Shown piece after piece: positions 44,013 to 52,165 of a stretch of 64,000 nt of DNA. Below the pieces are notes generated by a model. That model was not told where the DNA came from. It did no database searches and was given only the letters and a program-made list of their open reading frames with translations. The position numbers were made by a program, and so were the translations under genes. Each line of letters starts with the position of its first letter. Within the stretch, counting starts at the first letter, position 1. The stretch comes from Longispora albida DSM 44784 (GTDB lineage: Bacteria; Actinomycetota; Actinomycetes; Mycobacteriales; Micromonosporaceae), in the NCBI RefSeq assembly GCF_000379825.1, contig NZ_KB903813.1, positions 447,333 to 511,332 on the forward strand, given 5' to 3'.

Positions 44013-45263
44013 ATGGAAGAGGAGACCTACACCGCCACCCAGCGCGAGACTGTGCTGATCCGGCCTGCCCCGCCGAAGGTGAAGAAGGCGCCGAAGGTCT
44101 CCGTGTTCTCCGCGGCACTCGTCACGAGTGGCTGGGCAGCGCTGATCTCCTTCGCCCCCGTGCTGGTGCTCGCTGCGGCTGCCTGGCTGTTCGAGGGGCG
44201 CAGCGCCGCTTCCGCCAGCGCCATCGGCCGGTTCAGCGCCGCTGCCTGGCTGCTGGGACACGGGGTGCCGATCTCGGCCGGGGACGTGCGGGTCAGTCTC
44301 GCGCCGCTGGCGCTGACAATCCTGATCGTGTACCGGCTGGTGCGAGCCGGCGCCCACACCGCGCGCGGCGTCGGGCTCGGACGGTCCATCGCGGACGCTC
44401 CGGCCGACCCCCGGCAGGTGGTGAAGCTGCTGGCTCCGGTGATCGGTGCCGTGGCCGGCGCGTACGGGCTGCTGGGCGGGCTGGCCGCCGTGCTGGCGAG
44501 TACGCCGGGCCTGACGATCTCCCCGATTCGCGCTCTGCTGACGACCGGCCTGCTCGCCGCCGCTTCCGCCGGTGCCGGGGCGCTGGCTGAGTCGGGACTG
44601 TTCGGCGGGGTGTGGCGTCGCGTACCCAGGCAGTCCCGGCACGCGCTGCGGACGGCCGTGGTCGGTGTGCTGGCCCTGGCCGGTGCTGGCGCGGGTGCCG
44701 TGGGCGTGTCCGTCGCGGTGAACGGCGGGGCGGTCGGCGGCGTTCTCCGCAGCTACGACACCGGGGTGCTCGGCCAGGCCGGCCTGACCCTCGTCTGCCT
44801 CGTCTACGCGCCGTCGTTGTCGGTCTGGGCCGCCAGTTACCTGGTCGGGCCCGGGTTCCTGCTCGGCGCCGGTACGAGCGTCAGCCTGCTCGACGTCCGG
44901 CTGGGCGCGATCCCGGCAGCCCCGGTCTTCGGCGCGCTGCCCGACCGGCCGGTGACGTGGCTGGGCGCGCTGGTGATGCTGGTGCCGCTGCTGGCCACGG
45001 CCCTGGCCGGCGCGCTGCTGGCCCGGCGCTCCGACCTGCGCACGCCGAGGCTGGCCAAGTCCGCGATGCTCGCCGGCCTGCCCGCCGGGGTGCTGTGCGC
45101 GCTGGCGGCGTTGTTCACCAGCGGCTCCCTCGGTACCGAGGAGATGGCAGACCTGGGCGCTGTGTGGTGGCAGTTCGGCCTCTTCGGCGGGCTCGCGGTG
45201 GCGGTGGGCGCCCCGCTCGGCGCCGTCGCGTACCGGCTCGGGCCTCGCCTCTTCCGCCGCTGA
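44013..45263 (+). CDS. DUF6350 multi-pass membrane protein
   Basis: 416 aa from the ATG at 44013. A Lys/Pro-rich N-terminus (~30 residues) followed by about ten hydrophobic helices rich in Ala, Gly, Leu and Val. Matches the actinobacterial DUF6350 family, which in many genomes lies between sucD and purN, as here. Function unknown; the helical count suggests a transporter or lipid-modifying protein. TAGAGT at 43999-44004 is 8 nt upstream (likely leaderless). Confidence 0.85.
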   Translation: MEEETYTATQRETVLIRPAPPKVKKAPKVSVFSAALVTSGWAALISFAPVLVLAAAAWLFEGRSAASASAIGRFSAAAWLLGHGVPISAGDVRVSLAPLALTILIVYRLVRAGAHTARGVGLGRSIADAPADPRQVVKLLAPVIGAVAGAYGLLGGLAAVLASTPGLTISPIRALLTTGLLAAASAGAGALAESGLFGGVWRRVPRQSRHALRTAVVGVLALAGAGAGAVGVSVAVNGGAVGGVLRSYDTGVLGQAGLTLVCLVYAPSLSVWAASYLVGPGFLLGAGTSVSLLDVRLGAIPAAPVFGALPDRPVTWLGALVMLVPLLATALAGALLARRSDLRTPRLAKSAMLAGLPAGVLCALAALFTSGSLGTEEMADLGAVWWQFGLFGGLAVAVGAPLGAVAYRLGPRLFRR

Positions 45264-45275
45264 CCTTCATGAACG

Positions 45276-45315
45276 TGGGACCCCTCACGTCGCCATAGCG
45301 ACATGAGGGGTCCCA
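45276..45315. terminator. bidirectional terminator DUF6350 / DUF4190 gene
   Basis: TGGGACCCCTCACGTCGC (45276-45293), loop CATA, GCGACATGAGGGGTCCCA (45298-45315); 18-bp stem with one mismatch between convergent genes. Confidence 0.88.
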
Positions 45316-45319
45316 ATGC

Positions 45320-45979
45320 CTAGCGGTTGTAGTCGTCCATCCGGTCGCGCAGGCCATCCCAGTCCGTCATGCCGCAGGCGATGCACGACGCCACGATGCC
45401 GACAGCGCCGAGGATCAGGCCGACGAGGGCGAGCGTCCGGTTGGTCGCCTGGCCCTGCTTGGCCTTCTGCATGCCGATGAAGCCGCACACCACGGCCGGA
45501 ATGCCGAACAGCAGGCCGATACCGCAGCACCAGAACAGCACCAGGGCCGCGATACCGAAGCCGAGTGCCAGGTAACCCCAGATGTTGCCCTTGTCGCTGG
45601 GCTGGTCGCCCTGCATGGACCCGTAGGGCGGCATGCCGGGTGGCACCGCGCCGTACGGGTCGCCCGCGCCGGCGCCGTAGGTCGTTCCGCTGTAGGGCGG
45701 GCCGGACGGCGGTGGCGGTACGTATGGCTCGCCCGGCCCGTAGGGTCCGCCCGGCTCGTTCGGTACCGGCGGCGGCGGCGGGGGAGGCGGTGGTGGCGGC
45801 TGTGCGCCGTACGGCGGCACCGGCTCGGCACCCGGCCCCGTCATGCCGCCAGGGAACCCGCTCGGCGGCGGGGGTGGCGGTGGCGGCGGGTTGTGCGGGG
45901 TATGTGGCACGCCGCCGGGTGGCTCGGGTTGCTCCGGATAGTCCGGCCCGCCGGGTGGCGGGGGCGGTGGCATCGTCAT
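45320..45979 (-). CDS. proline-rich DUF4190-like membrane protein
   Basis: 219 aa. The first ~130 residues are dominated by Pro runs (up to 11) with Gly, Tyr and Glu; the C-terminal ~85 residues contain two membrane helices (NIWGYLALGFGIAALVLFWCCGIGLLFGIPAVVCGF ... ALVGLILGAVGIVASC, given as two segments), as in DUF4190 proteins. Function unknown; may help hold wall-associated complexes. A GAGGGGAG-type RBS lies before the ATG. Confidence 0.75.
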   Translation of the reverse strand: MTMPPPPPPGGPDYPEQPEPPGGVPHTPHNPPPPPPPPPSGFPGGMTGPGAEPVPPYGAQPPPPPPPPPPPVPNEPGGPYGPGEPYVPPPPSGPPYSGTTYGAGAGDPYGAVPPGMPPYGSMQGDQPSDKGNIWGYLALGFGIAALVLFWCCGIGLLFGIPAVVCGFIGMQKAKQGQATNRTLALVGLILGAVGIVASCIACGMTDWDGLRDRMDDYNR

Positions 45980-46084
45980 CTGCTGCTCCCCTCAGCGCAG
46001 TAGCAGAGCTAGCTTCGGGGTCATCGTATGCCCGTTTCGCTCGTTTAGTGACACTTATCGAGGTCGAAACGGGTCCGAATACGA

Positions 46085-46124
46085 ACCGGGGCCGGTCCTG
46101 AGTGGTCTCAGGCCCGGCCCCGGT
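46085..46124 (-). terminator. terminator of CD225 gene
   Basis: ACCGGGGCCGGTCCTGAG (46085-46102), loop TGGT, CTCAGGCCCGGCCCCGGT (46107-46124); 18 bp with one mismatch. Confidence 0.85.
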
Positions 46125-46155
46125 GGTGGTCGCCGCTTCGGCTACCGCGCTGGCG

Positions 46156-46632
46156 CTACGCGTTGGCGATCAGCGGGAGGATGAAGAAGCAGACGCAGTT
46201 CAGCACGATCAGGATCGGGCCGATGATCGTGGCCAGCTTGGCCCACTTCTTGGCGGCCTCCGACGCGGTCTGCGCGTCGGCGTACCGGCCCTCGGCGATC
46301 GCCGGGTTGACCTTCTGCGCGTTGATGATCGCGGGGATCGCCAGCGGCCAGAACAGGAAGATCGAGATGATCGCCCAGGTCATGTAGTTCGGGATCTCAC
46401 CGGCCGGCGCCTGGCCGTAGGGCTGCCCGTAGGCCGGCTGGCCGTAGCCGGCCGGCTGCTGGGCCTGCGGCTGGCCGTACGCCGGCTGCTGGCCGTAGCC
46501 TGCTGGCTGGCCGTACGGCTGCTGCGGCTGCTGGCCATAGGGCTGCTGGCCGTAGGGCTGGGCGGGCTGACCGTAGGGCTGCTGCGGCTGCTGGCCGTAC
46601 GGCTGCTGCGGGTCCTGGTTCGGGTAACCCAT
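46156..46632 (-). CDS. CD225/dispanin-family membrane protein with Gln-Pro-Tyr-Gly repeats
   Basis: 158 aa from the ATG at 46632, with GGAG 9 nt upstream. The first ~78 residues are imperfect repeats of Gln-Pro-Tyr-Gly-Gln. The C-terminal half is a dispanin domain: [30 protein letters not shown], a loop, then [20 protein letters not shown]. Bacterial members have no proven function; the repeat region may form a disordered or phase-separating tail. It is divergent from purN. Confidence 0.85.
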   Translation of the reverse strand: MGYPNQDPQQPYGQQPQQPYGQPAQPYGQQPYGQQPQQPYGQPAGYGQQPAYGQPQAQQPAGYGQPAYGQPYGQAPAGEIPNYMTWAIISIFLFWPLAIPAIINAQKVNPAIAEGRYADAQTASEAAKKWAKLATIIGPILIVLNCVCFFILPLIANA

Positions 46633-46745
46633 CGGGGGTGACTCCAAGCTTGCAAGGGATGCGAACCCGCGTAGCGTACCGGGAACCACCAAGAAAGTGC
46701 CTGGCCCTGGCATGCGGCCGGAGGCGGCCCGATAGGGTTTGGCGC

Positions 46746-47366
46746 ATGACAGCCCGTCTCGTTGTCCTCATCTCCGGCGGCGGCAGCAATCTGGCGGCCC
46801 TGATCGAGGCGTGCTCTGATCCCGGTTACGGCGCGCAGGTCGTGGCGGTCGGCGCGGACCGCGCCTCGGCCGGCGGGCTCGAACTCGCGAGGGCCGCGGG
46901 CATCCCCACGTTCGTCCAGTCGGTGAAGGCGCACCCGACCCGCGAGGAGTGGGACGTGGCGCTGGCCGCCGACATCGCCGAGCACCAGCCGGACCTGGTC
47001 ATCTCCGCCGGGTTCCTGAAGCTGACCGGGCCGGCCTTCATGGAACGGTTCGGCGACCGGTACATCAACACGCACAACTCGCTGCTGCCGTCCTTCCCCG
47101 GCATCCACGGGCCGCGCGACGCGCTCGAGTACGGGGTGCGGATCACGGGCGCGACACTGTTCTTCGTGGACAGCGGTGTGGACACCGGCCAGATCATCGC
47201 GCAGGTCGCGGTGCCGGTCGAGCTGGACGACACCGAGGAGACCCTCACCGAGCGGATCAAGGTCGCCGAGCGGCGGCAGCTCGTTGAGTACACGGGCAGG
47301 CTGGTCCGTGAGGGCTGGACCATCTCCGCCCGCAAAGTCCTGATCGGGGTTGTGCCGACCCGGTGA
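46746..47366 (+). CDS. purN: phosphoribosylglycinamide formyltransferase (GAR transformylase)
   Basis: 206 aa. The nucleotide/folate fold starts [19 protein letters not shown]; the catalytic Asn/His pair is in [13 protein letters not shown] and the Asp in the later GVDTGQII segment. Uses 10-formyl-THF to formylate GAR in de novo purine synthesis. TAGGGT at 46733-46738 is 7 nt before the ATG. The last codons (VVPTR, residues 202-206) and the stop lie inside repeat copy C, so the repeat has replaced the original C-terminus. purH follows after 157 bp. Confidence 0.96.
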   Translation: MTARLVVLISGGGSNLAALIEACSDPGYGAQVVAVGADRASAGGLELARAAGIPTFVQSVKAHPTREEWDVALAADIAEHQPDLVISAGFLKLTGPAFMERFGDRYINTHNSLLPSFPGIHGPRDALEYGVRITGATLFFVDSGVDTGQIIAQVAVPVELDDTEETLTERIKVAERRQLVEYTGRLVREGWTISARKVLIGVVPTR

Positions 47367-47490
47367 GCGAAAATCTGAGCTGCGCAGAACAAAAGCCCAC
47401 GTACAAACCAGTACGAGGGCTTTCGTTCTGCTTGTCAGATTTCCGCTCACCGGGCCACCTCGCCTTAGATCAAGAGCCAAAGCAAGAGCT
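47349..47490. repeat. nested-palindrome intergenic element, copy C (inverted relative to B)
   Basis: Reverse complement of copy B's layout. Outer arms are identical to those of B on the opposite strand; the inner 21-nt arms differ from B at several places yet still pair, with AAAAGCCC/GGGCTTT terminators. It begins inside the last codons of purN and ends before purH. Confidence 0.88.
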
Positions 47491-47523
47491 CAAATAGCGT
47501 CAGTGCTAGGAAGGTTGGCAGCT

Positions 47524-49062
47524 GTGAAGAAGGCGATCCGCCGGGCGTTGATCTCCGTGTACGACAAGACCGGCCTCCCCGAGCTGGCCCGCGCGCTGGG
47601 CGCGGCCGGTGTGGAGATCGTCTCGACTGGTTCCACCGCTTCCGTGGTGGAGGCCGCCGGGGTCAAGGTGACCCGGGTGGAGGAGCTGACCGGCTTCCCC
47701 GAGTGCCTCGACGGCCGGGTGAAGACCCTGCACCCGAAGGTGCACGCCGGGCTGCTGGCCGACCTGCGGCTGGACACGCACACCGCGCAGCTCGCCGAGC
47801 TGGGCATCGAGCCGTTCGACCTGCTGGTCAGCAACCTGTACCCGTTCCAGCAGACCGTGGCCTCCGGCGCCGGCCCCGACGACTGCATCGAGCAGATCGA
47901 CATCGGCGGCCCGGCGATGGTGCGGTCCTCGGCGAAGAACCACGCGAACGTGGCCGTCGTGACCAGCCCGTCCTTCTACCCCGAGCTCGTCGAGGCCATC
48001 AACTCCGGCGGCCTGACGCTGGAGCAGCGGCGCAAGCTCGCCACCGAGGCCTTCCGGCACACCGCGTCCTACGACGTGGCCGTCGCCTCCTGGCTGGGCG
48101 CGCTGGGCGCCGGGCAGGACTTCCCGGACTGGGCCGGCCGGACCTGGCAGAAGGCCGGCGACCTGCGCTACGGCGAGAACCCGCACCAGAAGGCCGCGCT
48201 GTACACGTCCGGCACCGGCGGGCTGGCCACGGCGGAGCAGCTGCACGGCAAGGAGATGTCGTACAACAACTACATCGACACCGACGCGGCGTGGCGGGCG
48301 GCCAACGACCACGAGGGCCCGTGCGTCGCGATCATCAAGCACCAGAACCCGTGCGGGATCGCCGTCGGTACCGACATCGCCGAGGCGCACGCGCGCGCCA
48401 ACGCGTGTGACCCGCAGAGCGCGTACGGCGGCGTGGTCGCGGCGAACGGTACCGTGACGGCGCAGATGGCCCGGCAGATCAACGAGGGGTACACCGAGGT
48501 GCTGGTGGCTCCGGAGTTCGAGCCGGAGGCGCTGGAGATCCTGAAGGCCCGGAAGAACATCCGGCTGCTCGTGATCGGTACCGACCCGGCGGCGGAGGTC
48601 GAGCTGCGGCCGATCTCCGGCGGCCTGCTCGTGCAGACTCCCGACCACGTGGACGCGCCGGGGGACACCGCTGACGGCTGGCAGCTGGTGGCCGGGGAGG
48701 CGGCTGACGCCGGTACCCTCAAAGATCTTGAATTCGCGTGGCGTGCTGTCCGTGCCGTGAAGTCGAACGCCATCCTGCTCGCGAAGGACGGCGCTTCGGT
48801 GGGCGTCGGCATGGGCCAGGTCAACCGGGTCGACTCGGCGAAGCTGGCCGTGACCCGGGCCGGCGAGGAGCGCGCGACCGGCTCCGTCGCGGCCTCCGAC
48901 GCGTACTTCCCGTTCGCTGACGGCCTCCAGGTCCTGATCGACGGCGGCGTGAAGGCTGTCGTGCAGCCGGGCGGCTCGATCCGCGACCCCGAGGTGATCG
49001 AGGCGGCCAACGCGGCCGGCATCACGATGTACCTCACCGGCACCCGGCACTTCTTCCACTAG
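47524..49062 (+). CDS. purH: bifunctional AICAR transformylase / IMP cyclohydrolase
   Basis: 512 aa from the GTG at 47524, with GGAAGG about 9 nt upstream. The N-terminal MGS-like cyclohydrolase domain ([35 protein letters not shown]) and the C-terminal transformylase ([17 protein letters not shown], the late KHQNP and PGGSIRD motifs) are complete. Performs the last two steps to IMP, which guaB then uses. Its upstream region contains copy C, which could terminate purN transcripts, so purH may have its own promoter. Confidence 0.97.
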   Translation: MKKAIRRALISVYDKTGLPELARALGAAGVEIVSTGSTASVVEAAGVKVTRVEELTGFPECLDGRVKTLHPKVHAGLLADLRLDTHTAQLAELGIEPFDLLVSNLYPFQQTVASGAGPDDCIEQIDIGGPAMVRSSAKNHANVAVVTSPSFYPELVEAINSGGLTLEQRRKLATEAFRHTASYDVAVASWLGALGAGQDFPDWAGRTWQKAGDLRYGENPHQKAALYTSGTGGLATAEQLHGKEMSYNNYIDTDAAWRAANDHEGPCVAIIKHQNPCGIAVGTDIAEAHARANACDPQSAYGGVVAANGTVTAQMARQINEGYTEVLVAPEFEPEALEILKARKNIRLLVIGTDPAAEVELRPISGGLLVQTPDHVDAPGDTADGWQLVAGEAADAGTLKDLEFAWRAVRAVKSNAILLAKDGASVGVGMGQVNRVDSAKLAVTRAGEERATGSVAASDAYFPFADGLQVLIDGGVKAVVQPGGSIRDPEVIEAANAAGITMYLTGTRHFFH

Positions 49063-49072
49063 ATCGCCGTCT

Positions 49073-49106
49073 CCGGCGGCTCCTGTGTTGATCATGGAGC
49101 CGCCGG
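49073..49106 (+). terminator. terminator of purH
   Basis: CCGGCGGCTCC (49073-49083) pairs with GGAGCCGCCGG (49096-49106), 11-bp stem, 10 bp after the purH stop. Confidence 0.82.
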
Positions 49107-49133
49107 GACAGCCGGTCCACTAATCTCGATCAT

Positions 49134-50687
49134 GTGCACGAGCTGGTAACTATCGTCGGCCTGGTCGCGACGGTTGTCGCGGTGGCCGCCCTCGCCCGGC
49201 GGCTGGGCGTCCTGGCGCCCATCCTGCTGCTGACGGTCGGCATCGGGATCTCCTACATCCCCGGTGTCCTCGACGTCAGGCTCTCCTCAGAGGTCGTCCT
49301 GGTCGGCATCCTGCCCCCGCTGCTGTACGTCGCCGCGGTGGAGACCTCGCTGCCAGCCTTCCTCCGCAACATCCGGCCGATCCTGATGCTCGCGGTCGGG
49401 CACGCCCTGTTCATCGCGGCAGCCGTCGGCTTCACCCTGCACTGGATCGTGCCTTCGGTGCCGCTCGCCGCCGCGTTCGCCCTGGGTGCCGTGGTCGCCC
49501 CGCCGGACGCCGTCGCCGCGACCTCGATCGCGAGCCGGATCGGCCTGCCCCGCCGGATGGTCACCATCCTCGAAGGCGAGAGCCTGGTCAACGACGCGAC
49601 AGCCCTCGTCACCCTGCGCGTGGCGGTCGCAGCGGCCACCGGGCAGGCACTGTCCGGCCTCGACATCACCCGGACAGCGGCGATCGCGGTCCTCGGCGGC
49701 CTGGCCGTCGGCTTCGCCGGCGCTGCGGTCATCGGTTTCCTGCACCGCCGCACGACGAACCCGCTGCTCGACAACTCGCTGAGCCTGCTGACCCCGTTCC
49801 TGGTGTTCATCCCCGCAGAGCAGATCCACGCGTCCGGTGTGGTCGCTGTCGTGGTCAGCGGCCTGGTCCTCGGCCACCAGTGGCCCACGCTGATGTCCGC
49901 GGCCTCCCGCCTCCAGATGGAGGCATTCTGGAAGATGGTCCGCTTCCTGCTGGAAGGCTCGGTCTTCCTGCTCGTCGGCCTCCAGATCCGCTGGATCATC
50001 GCCGACCTCGACATGGACGTGGCCACCGTCGCCCGCGCGACCGTCGCCGTCGTCGCTGTGGTCATCATCGGGCGTTTCCTCTGGGTGTACCTGGGCACAG
50101 CGCTCACCAGCCTGCTCCCCGGCCACCGCCCCCGCGACCCGATCCCCGCAAAGTCCTTCCAGGCCGTGGTGTCGTGGGCTGGCATGCGCGGCGTGGTGAC
50201 CCTGGCGGCCGCGTCCACGATCACGCTCGCCGAACGGCCACTGCTCGTCTGGCTCGCCTTCGCCGTGATCGTGGCGACCCTGCTGATCCAGGGCCTCACA
50301 CTGCCCTGGGTCGTCCGCACGATGAAGCTCCCCAGGGACGACCCGCGCGCCGACGCCCTGGCCGAAGCCGGCGTCCAGCACGAGGCGGGCAAGGCAGGCC
50401 TCGACCGGCTCTACGAACTCGCCGACAGCGCCCCGGTCACCGTCGTCGAACAACTCCGCAAGGTCGTCGACTACCGCACCAACATCGCCTGGGAACGACT
50501 GGGCAAACAGGACGGCGAAACCCCCACCCAGGCGTACTCCCGGCTCCGCCGCGAGATGCTCGAAGCCGAACGCGAAGTCTTCCGGGTCGCCCGCAACACT
50601 GGCAGGCTCCCCGAGGAAGTCCTCCGTGCCGCCCAGCGCGACATGGACCTCGAAGAATCCCTCTTGGAACGGAGACACGATGAGTAG
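49134..50687 (+). CDS. Na+/H+ antiporter, CPA1 family
   Basis: 517 aa, GTG start. About 12 membrane helices. The ion-binding signatures are present: VVAPPDAVAATS and the paired Asn-Asp in EGESLVNDATALV; SWAGMRGVVTLAAA in the later helix. The C-terminal ~120 residues form a cytoplasmic helical tail rich in Arg and Glu. Exchanges Na+ or K+ for H+ for pH and salt balance. TAATCT at 49121-49126 is 7 nt upstream of the GTG (leaderless). Overlaps the next gene by 8 bp. Confidence 0.93.
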   Translation: MHELVTIVGLVATVVAVAALARRLGVLAPILLLTVGIGISYIPGVLDVRLSSEVVLVGILPPLLYVAAVETSLPAFLRNIRPILMLAVGHALFIAAAVGFTLHWIVPSVPLAAAFALGAVVAPPDAVAATSIASRIGLPRRMVTILEGESLVNDATALVTLRVAVAAATGQALSGLDITRTAAIAVLGGLAVGFAGAAVIGFLHRRTTNPLLDNSLSLLTPFLVFIPAEQIHASGVVAVVVSGLVLGHQWPTLMSAASRLQMEAFWKMVRFLLEGSVFLLVGLQIRWIIADLDMDVATVARATVAVVAVVIIGRFLWVYLGTALTSLLPGHRPRDPIPAKSFQAVVSWAGMRGVVTLAAASTITLAERPLLVWLAFAVIVATLLIQGLTLPWVVRTMKLPRDDPRADALAEAGVQHEAGKAGLDRLYELADSAPVTVVEQLRKVVDYRTNIAWERLGKQDGETPTQAYSRLRREMLEAEREVFRVARNTGRLPEEVLRAAQRDMDLEESLLERRHDE

Positions 50688-50943
50688 CAGCTGCGAGCAC
50701 CTCGCAGTCGGCGGGGAACTCCCGGGCAACGAGGTCGACGTGTGCGGCGAGTGCGTCGCCGTTGGCCACCGCGACTGGGTACACCTGCGCCAGTGCCTGA
50801 GCTGCGGCCACGTGGCCTGCTGCGACTCGTCGCCGTACCGCCACGCCACCGGCCACTTCCACGCCACCAGGCACCCGGTGATGCGCTCAGCCGAACCAGG
50901 CGAAGCCTGGCGCTGGTGCTACGTCGACGAGGTATTGGGGTAG
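50680..50943 (+). CDS. UBP-type zinc finger protein
   Basis: 87 aa, starting inside the antiporter's last codons (CGGAG about 6 nt upstream). Cys and His residues are arranged as in ZnF-UBP domains: CEHL ... CGEC ... LRQCLSCGHVACCDSS ... RHATGHFHATRHPVM. In eukaryotes this fold binds ubiquitin tails; in actinobacteria it is often encoded beside or fused to Na+/H+ antiporters. A regulatory role for the antiporter is a reasonable guess. Confidence 0.88.
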   Translation: MSSSCEHLAVGGELPGNEVDVCGECVAVGHRDWVHLRQCLSCGHVACCDSSPYRHATGHFHATRHPVMRSAEPGEAWRWCYVDEVLG

Positions 50944-51235
50944 GCCAGTGGCGGGGCCGCTGCCCACAGCTCCCAGGCGGCGAGTGATGTCGCGTGGAGC
51001 TGGTAGACCGCCCAGCGGTCCAGTGGGTGGCCGCCGGTGATGGTGGGCAGCGATGTCACCGGGCCGCCAGGGCGGTGCAGGCGATAACTGTGGCCGGGCC
51101 TGGTCCATTGCCCTCCGGAGACAGTCCACGTCACCGAATCGTGGGCGAGGACGTAGATGTCCCCGTGCCGCATCCAGTGCGTGTGGACCTCGCCCGCGAC
51201 GTCGTCATAGACCAGCCGCCACACCTCAAAACGGT
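50919..51235 (-). pseudogene. remnant of a leftward gene, 5' end lost
   Basis: Open minus-strand frame with good actinomycete codon use (GC-rich third positions) from about 51235 to the stop at 50919: TTT GAG GTG TGG CGG ..., encoding VWRLVYDDVAGEVHTHWMRH, then DSVTWTVSGG and a Trp-rich C-terminus. Beyond 51235 the third-position bias disappears, as in antisense sequence, although the frame stays open to an ATG at 51317. The 5' end seems to have been lost at the junction with the rightward remnant. Family not recognised. It overlaps the UBP gene by 25 bp at their 3' ends. Confidence 0.5.
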
Positions 51236-51524
51236 CACGGGCATTGTTGGCAGGCCGAACGTCATCCGGAACGCCGACTTCATTCTGGTGATCGGCGGGG
51301 CCGGCGGCACGCTTCACGAGGTCGAGCTCGGCCTGGCCGCAGGGATGAGCGTGCTTCCCTTTCCTGCGTCCGGTGGTACGGCGCGGACCGCCTACGAGGT
51401 GATGGCTGGCCGGCCCGAGTCGCGTGCCTGGCTGTCCGAAGACGAGTTCCTGGCCCTTGGCCGTTGCGCCACCGCCGAGGAGTACACCAGTGTTGTCGAT
51501 CGGCTACTGACAAGGAGCAAGTGA
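51233..51524 (+). pseudogene. remnant of SLOG-like nucleotide-binding gene, 5' end lost
   Basis: About 95 residues ending TEEYTSVVDRLLTRSK-like, with NADFILVIGGAGGTLHEVEL and FPASGGTARTAYEV, which resemble the C-terminal half of SLOG/LOG-type Rossmann proteins with the GGxGGT phosphate-binding loop. The N-terminal half (about 60-80 residues) is absent, and upstream frames look like antisense of the leftward remnant. Its stop overlaps the next start (TGATG), so it was co-transcribed with the RibD-like gene. It may still produce a short protein from an internal start. Confidence 0.5.
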
Positions 51525-52165
51525 TGACGGATCGGCCGTACGTGTTGCTGAGCTGCGCCATGTCGATCGACGGGCACATCGACGACAACACCGGAGAGCG
51601 GCTGCTGCTGTCGAACGCTGAGGACTTCGACCGCGTGGACGCGGTCCGCGCGACGTGTGACGCGATCCTGGTCGGGGCGAACACGATCCGGCGGGACAAC
51701 CCCAGGCTGCTCGTGCGCTCGGCGGAACGGCGGGCCGCGCGGGTTCGTGACGGGAAGCCCGAGAGTCCGGTCAAGGTGACGATCTCGGCAAGCGGAAACC
51801 TCGATCCGGCCAGTAACTTCTTCGCGTCAGGGAACACCGGGAAGCTGGTCTACAGTGGACGACCCGTGCCTGCGCTGGAGGGCGTGGCCACGGTGGTCGA
51901 GACGATCGAGTTGCCGCGTATCCTCACTGATCTGGCCGGCCGGGGCGTCGAGCGGCTGATGGTCGAAGGCGGGAGCACGTTGCACACGCAGTTCCTGACC
52001 CAGGGGCTCGCTGACGAGGTGCACCTGGTGGTCGCGCCGTTCTTCGTCGGAGATGACGACGCGCCCACGTTTGTGAATCCGGGCAGGTATCCAGCCAGCC
52101 GGATGCGGCTTGCCGGGGTGGAGCAGCTGGGGGACTGCGCGCTGCTCCGATACCTGGTCCGGTGA
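51524..52165 (+). CDS. RibD C-terminal / dihydrofolate reductase-like protein
   Basis: 213 aa. The DHFR-like reductase fold shows LLSCAMSIDGHIDDNTGERL at the start, AILVGANTIRRDNP for cofactor binding and LMVEGGSTLHTQFLTQGLADE in the middle. Resembles RibD-C (5-amino-6-ribosylaminouracil reductase) without the deaminase, common in actinobacterial secondary metabolism and detoxification. ATG overlaps the stop of the SLOG remnant; AAGGAG 6 nt upstream. Ends exactly where the convergent regulator gene ends. Confidence 0.87.
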   Translation: MTDRPYVLLSCAMSIDGHIDDNTGERLLLSNAEDFDRVDAVRATCDAILVGANTIRRDNPRLLVRSAERRAARVRDGKPESPVKVTISASGNLDPASNFFASGNTGKLVYSGRPVPALEGVATVVETIELPRILTDLAGRGVERLMVEGGSTLHTQFLTQGLADEVHLVVAPFFVGDDDAPTFVNPGRYPASRMRLAGVEQLGDCALLRYLVR

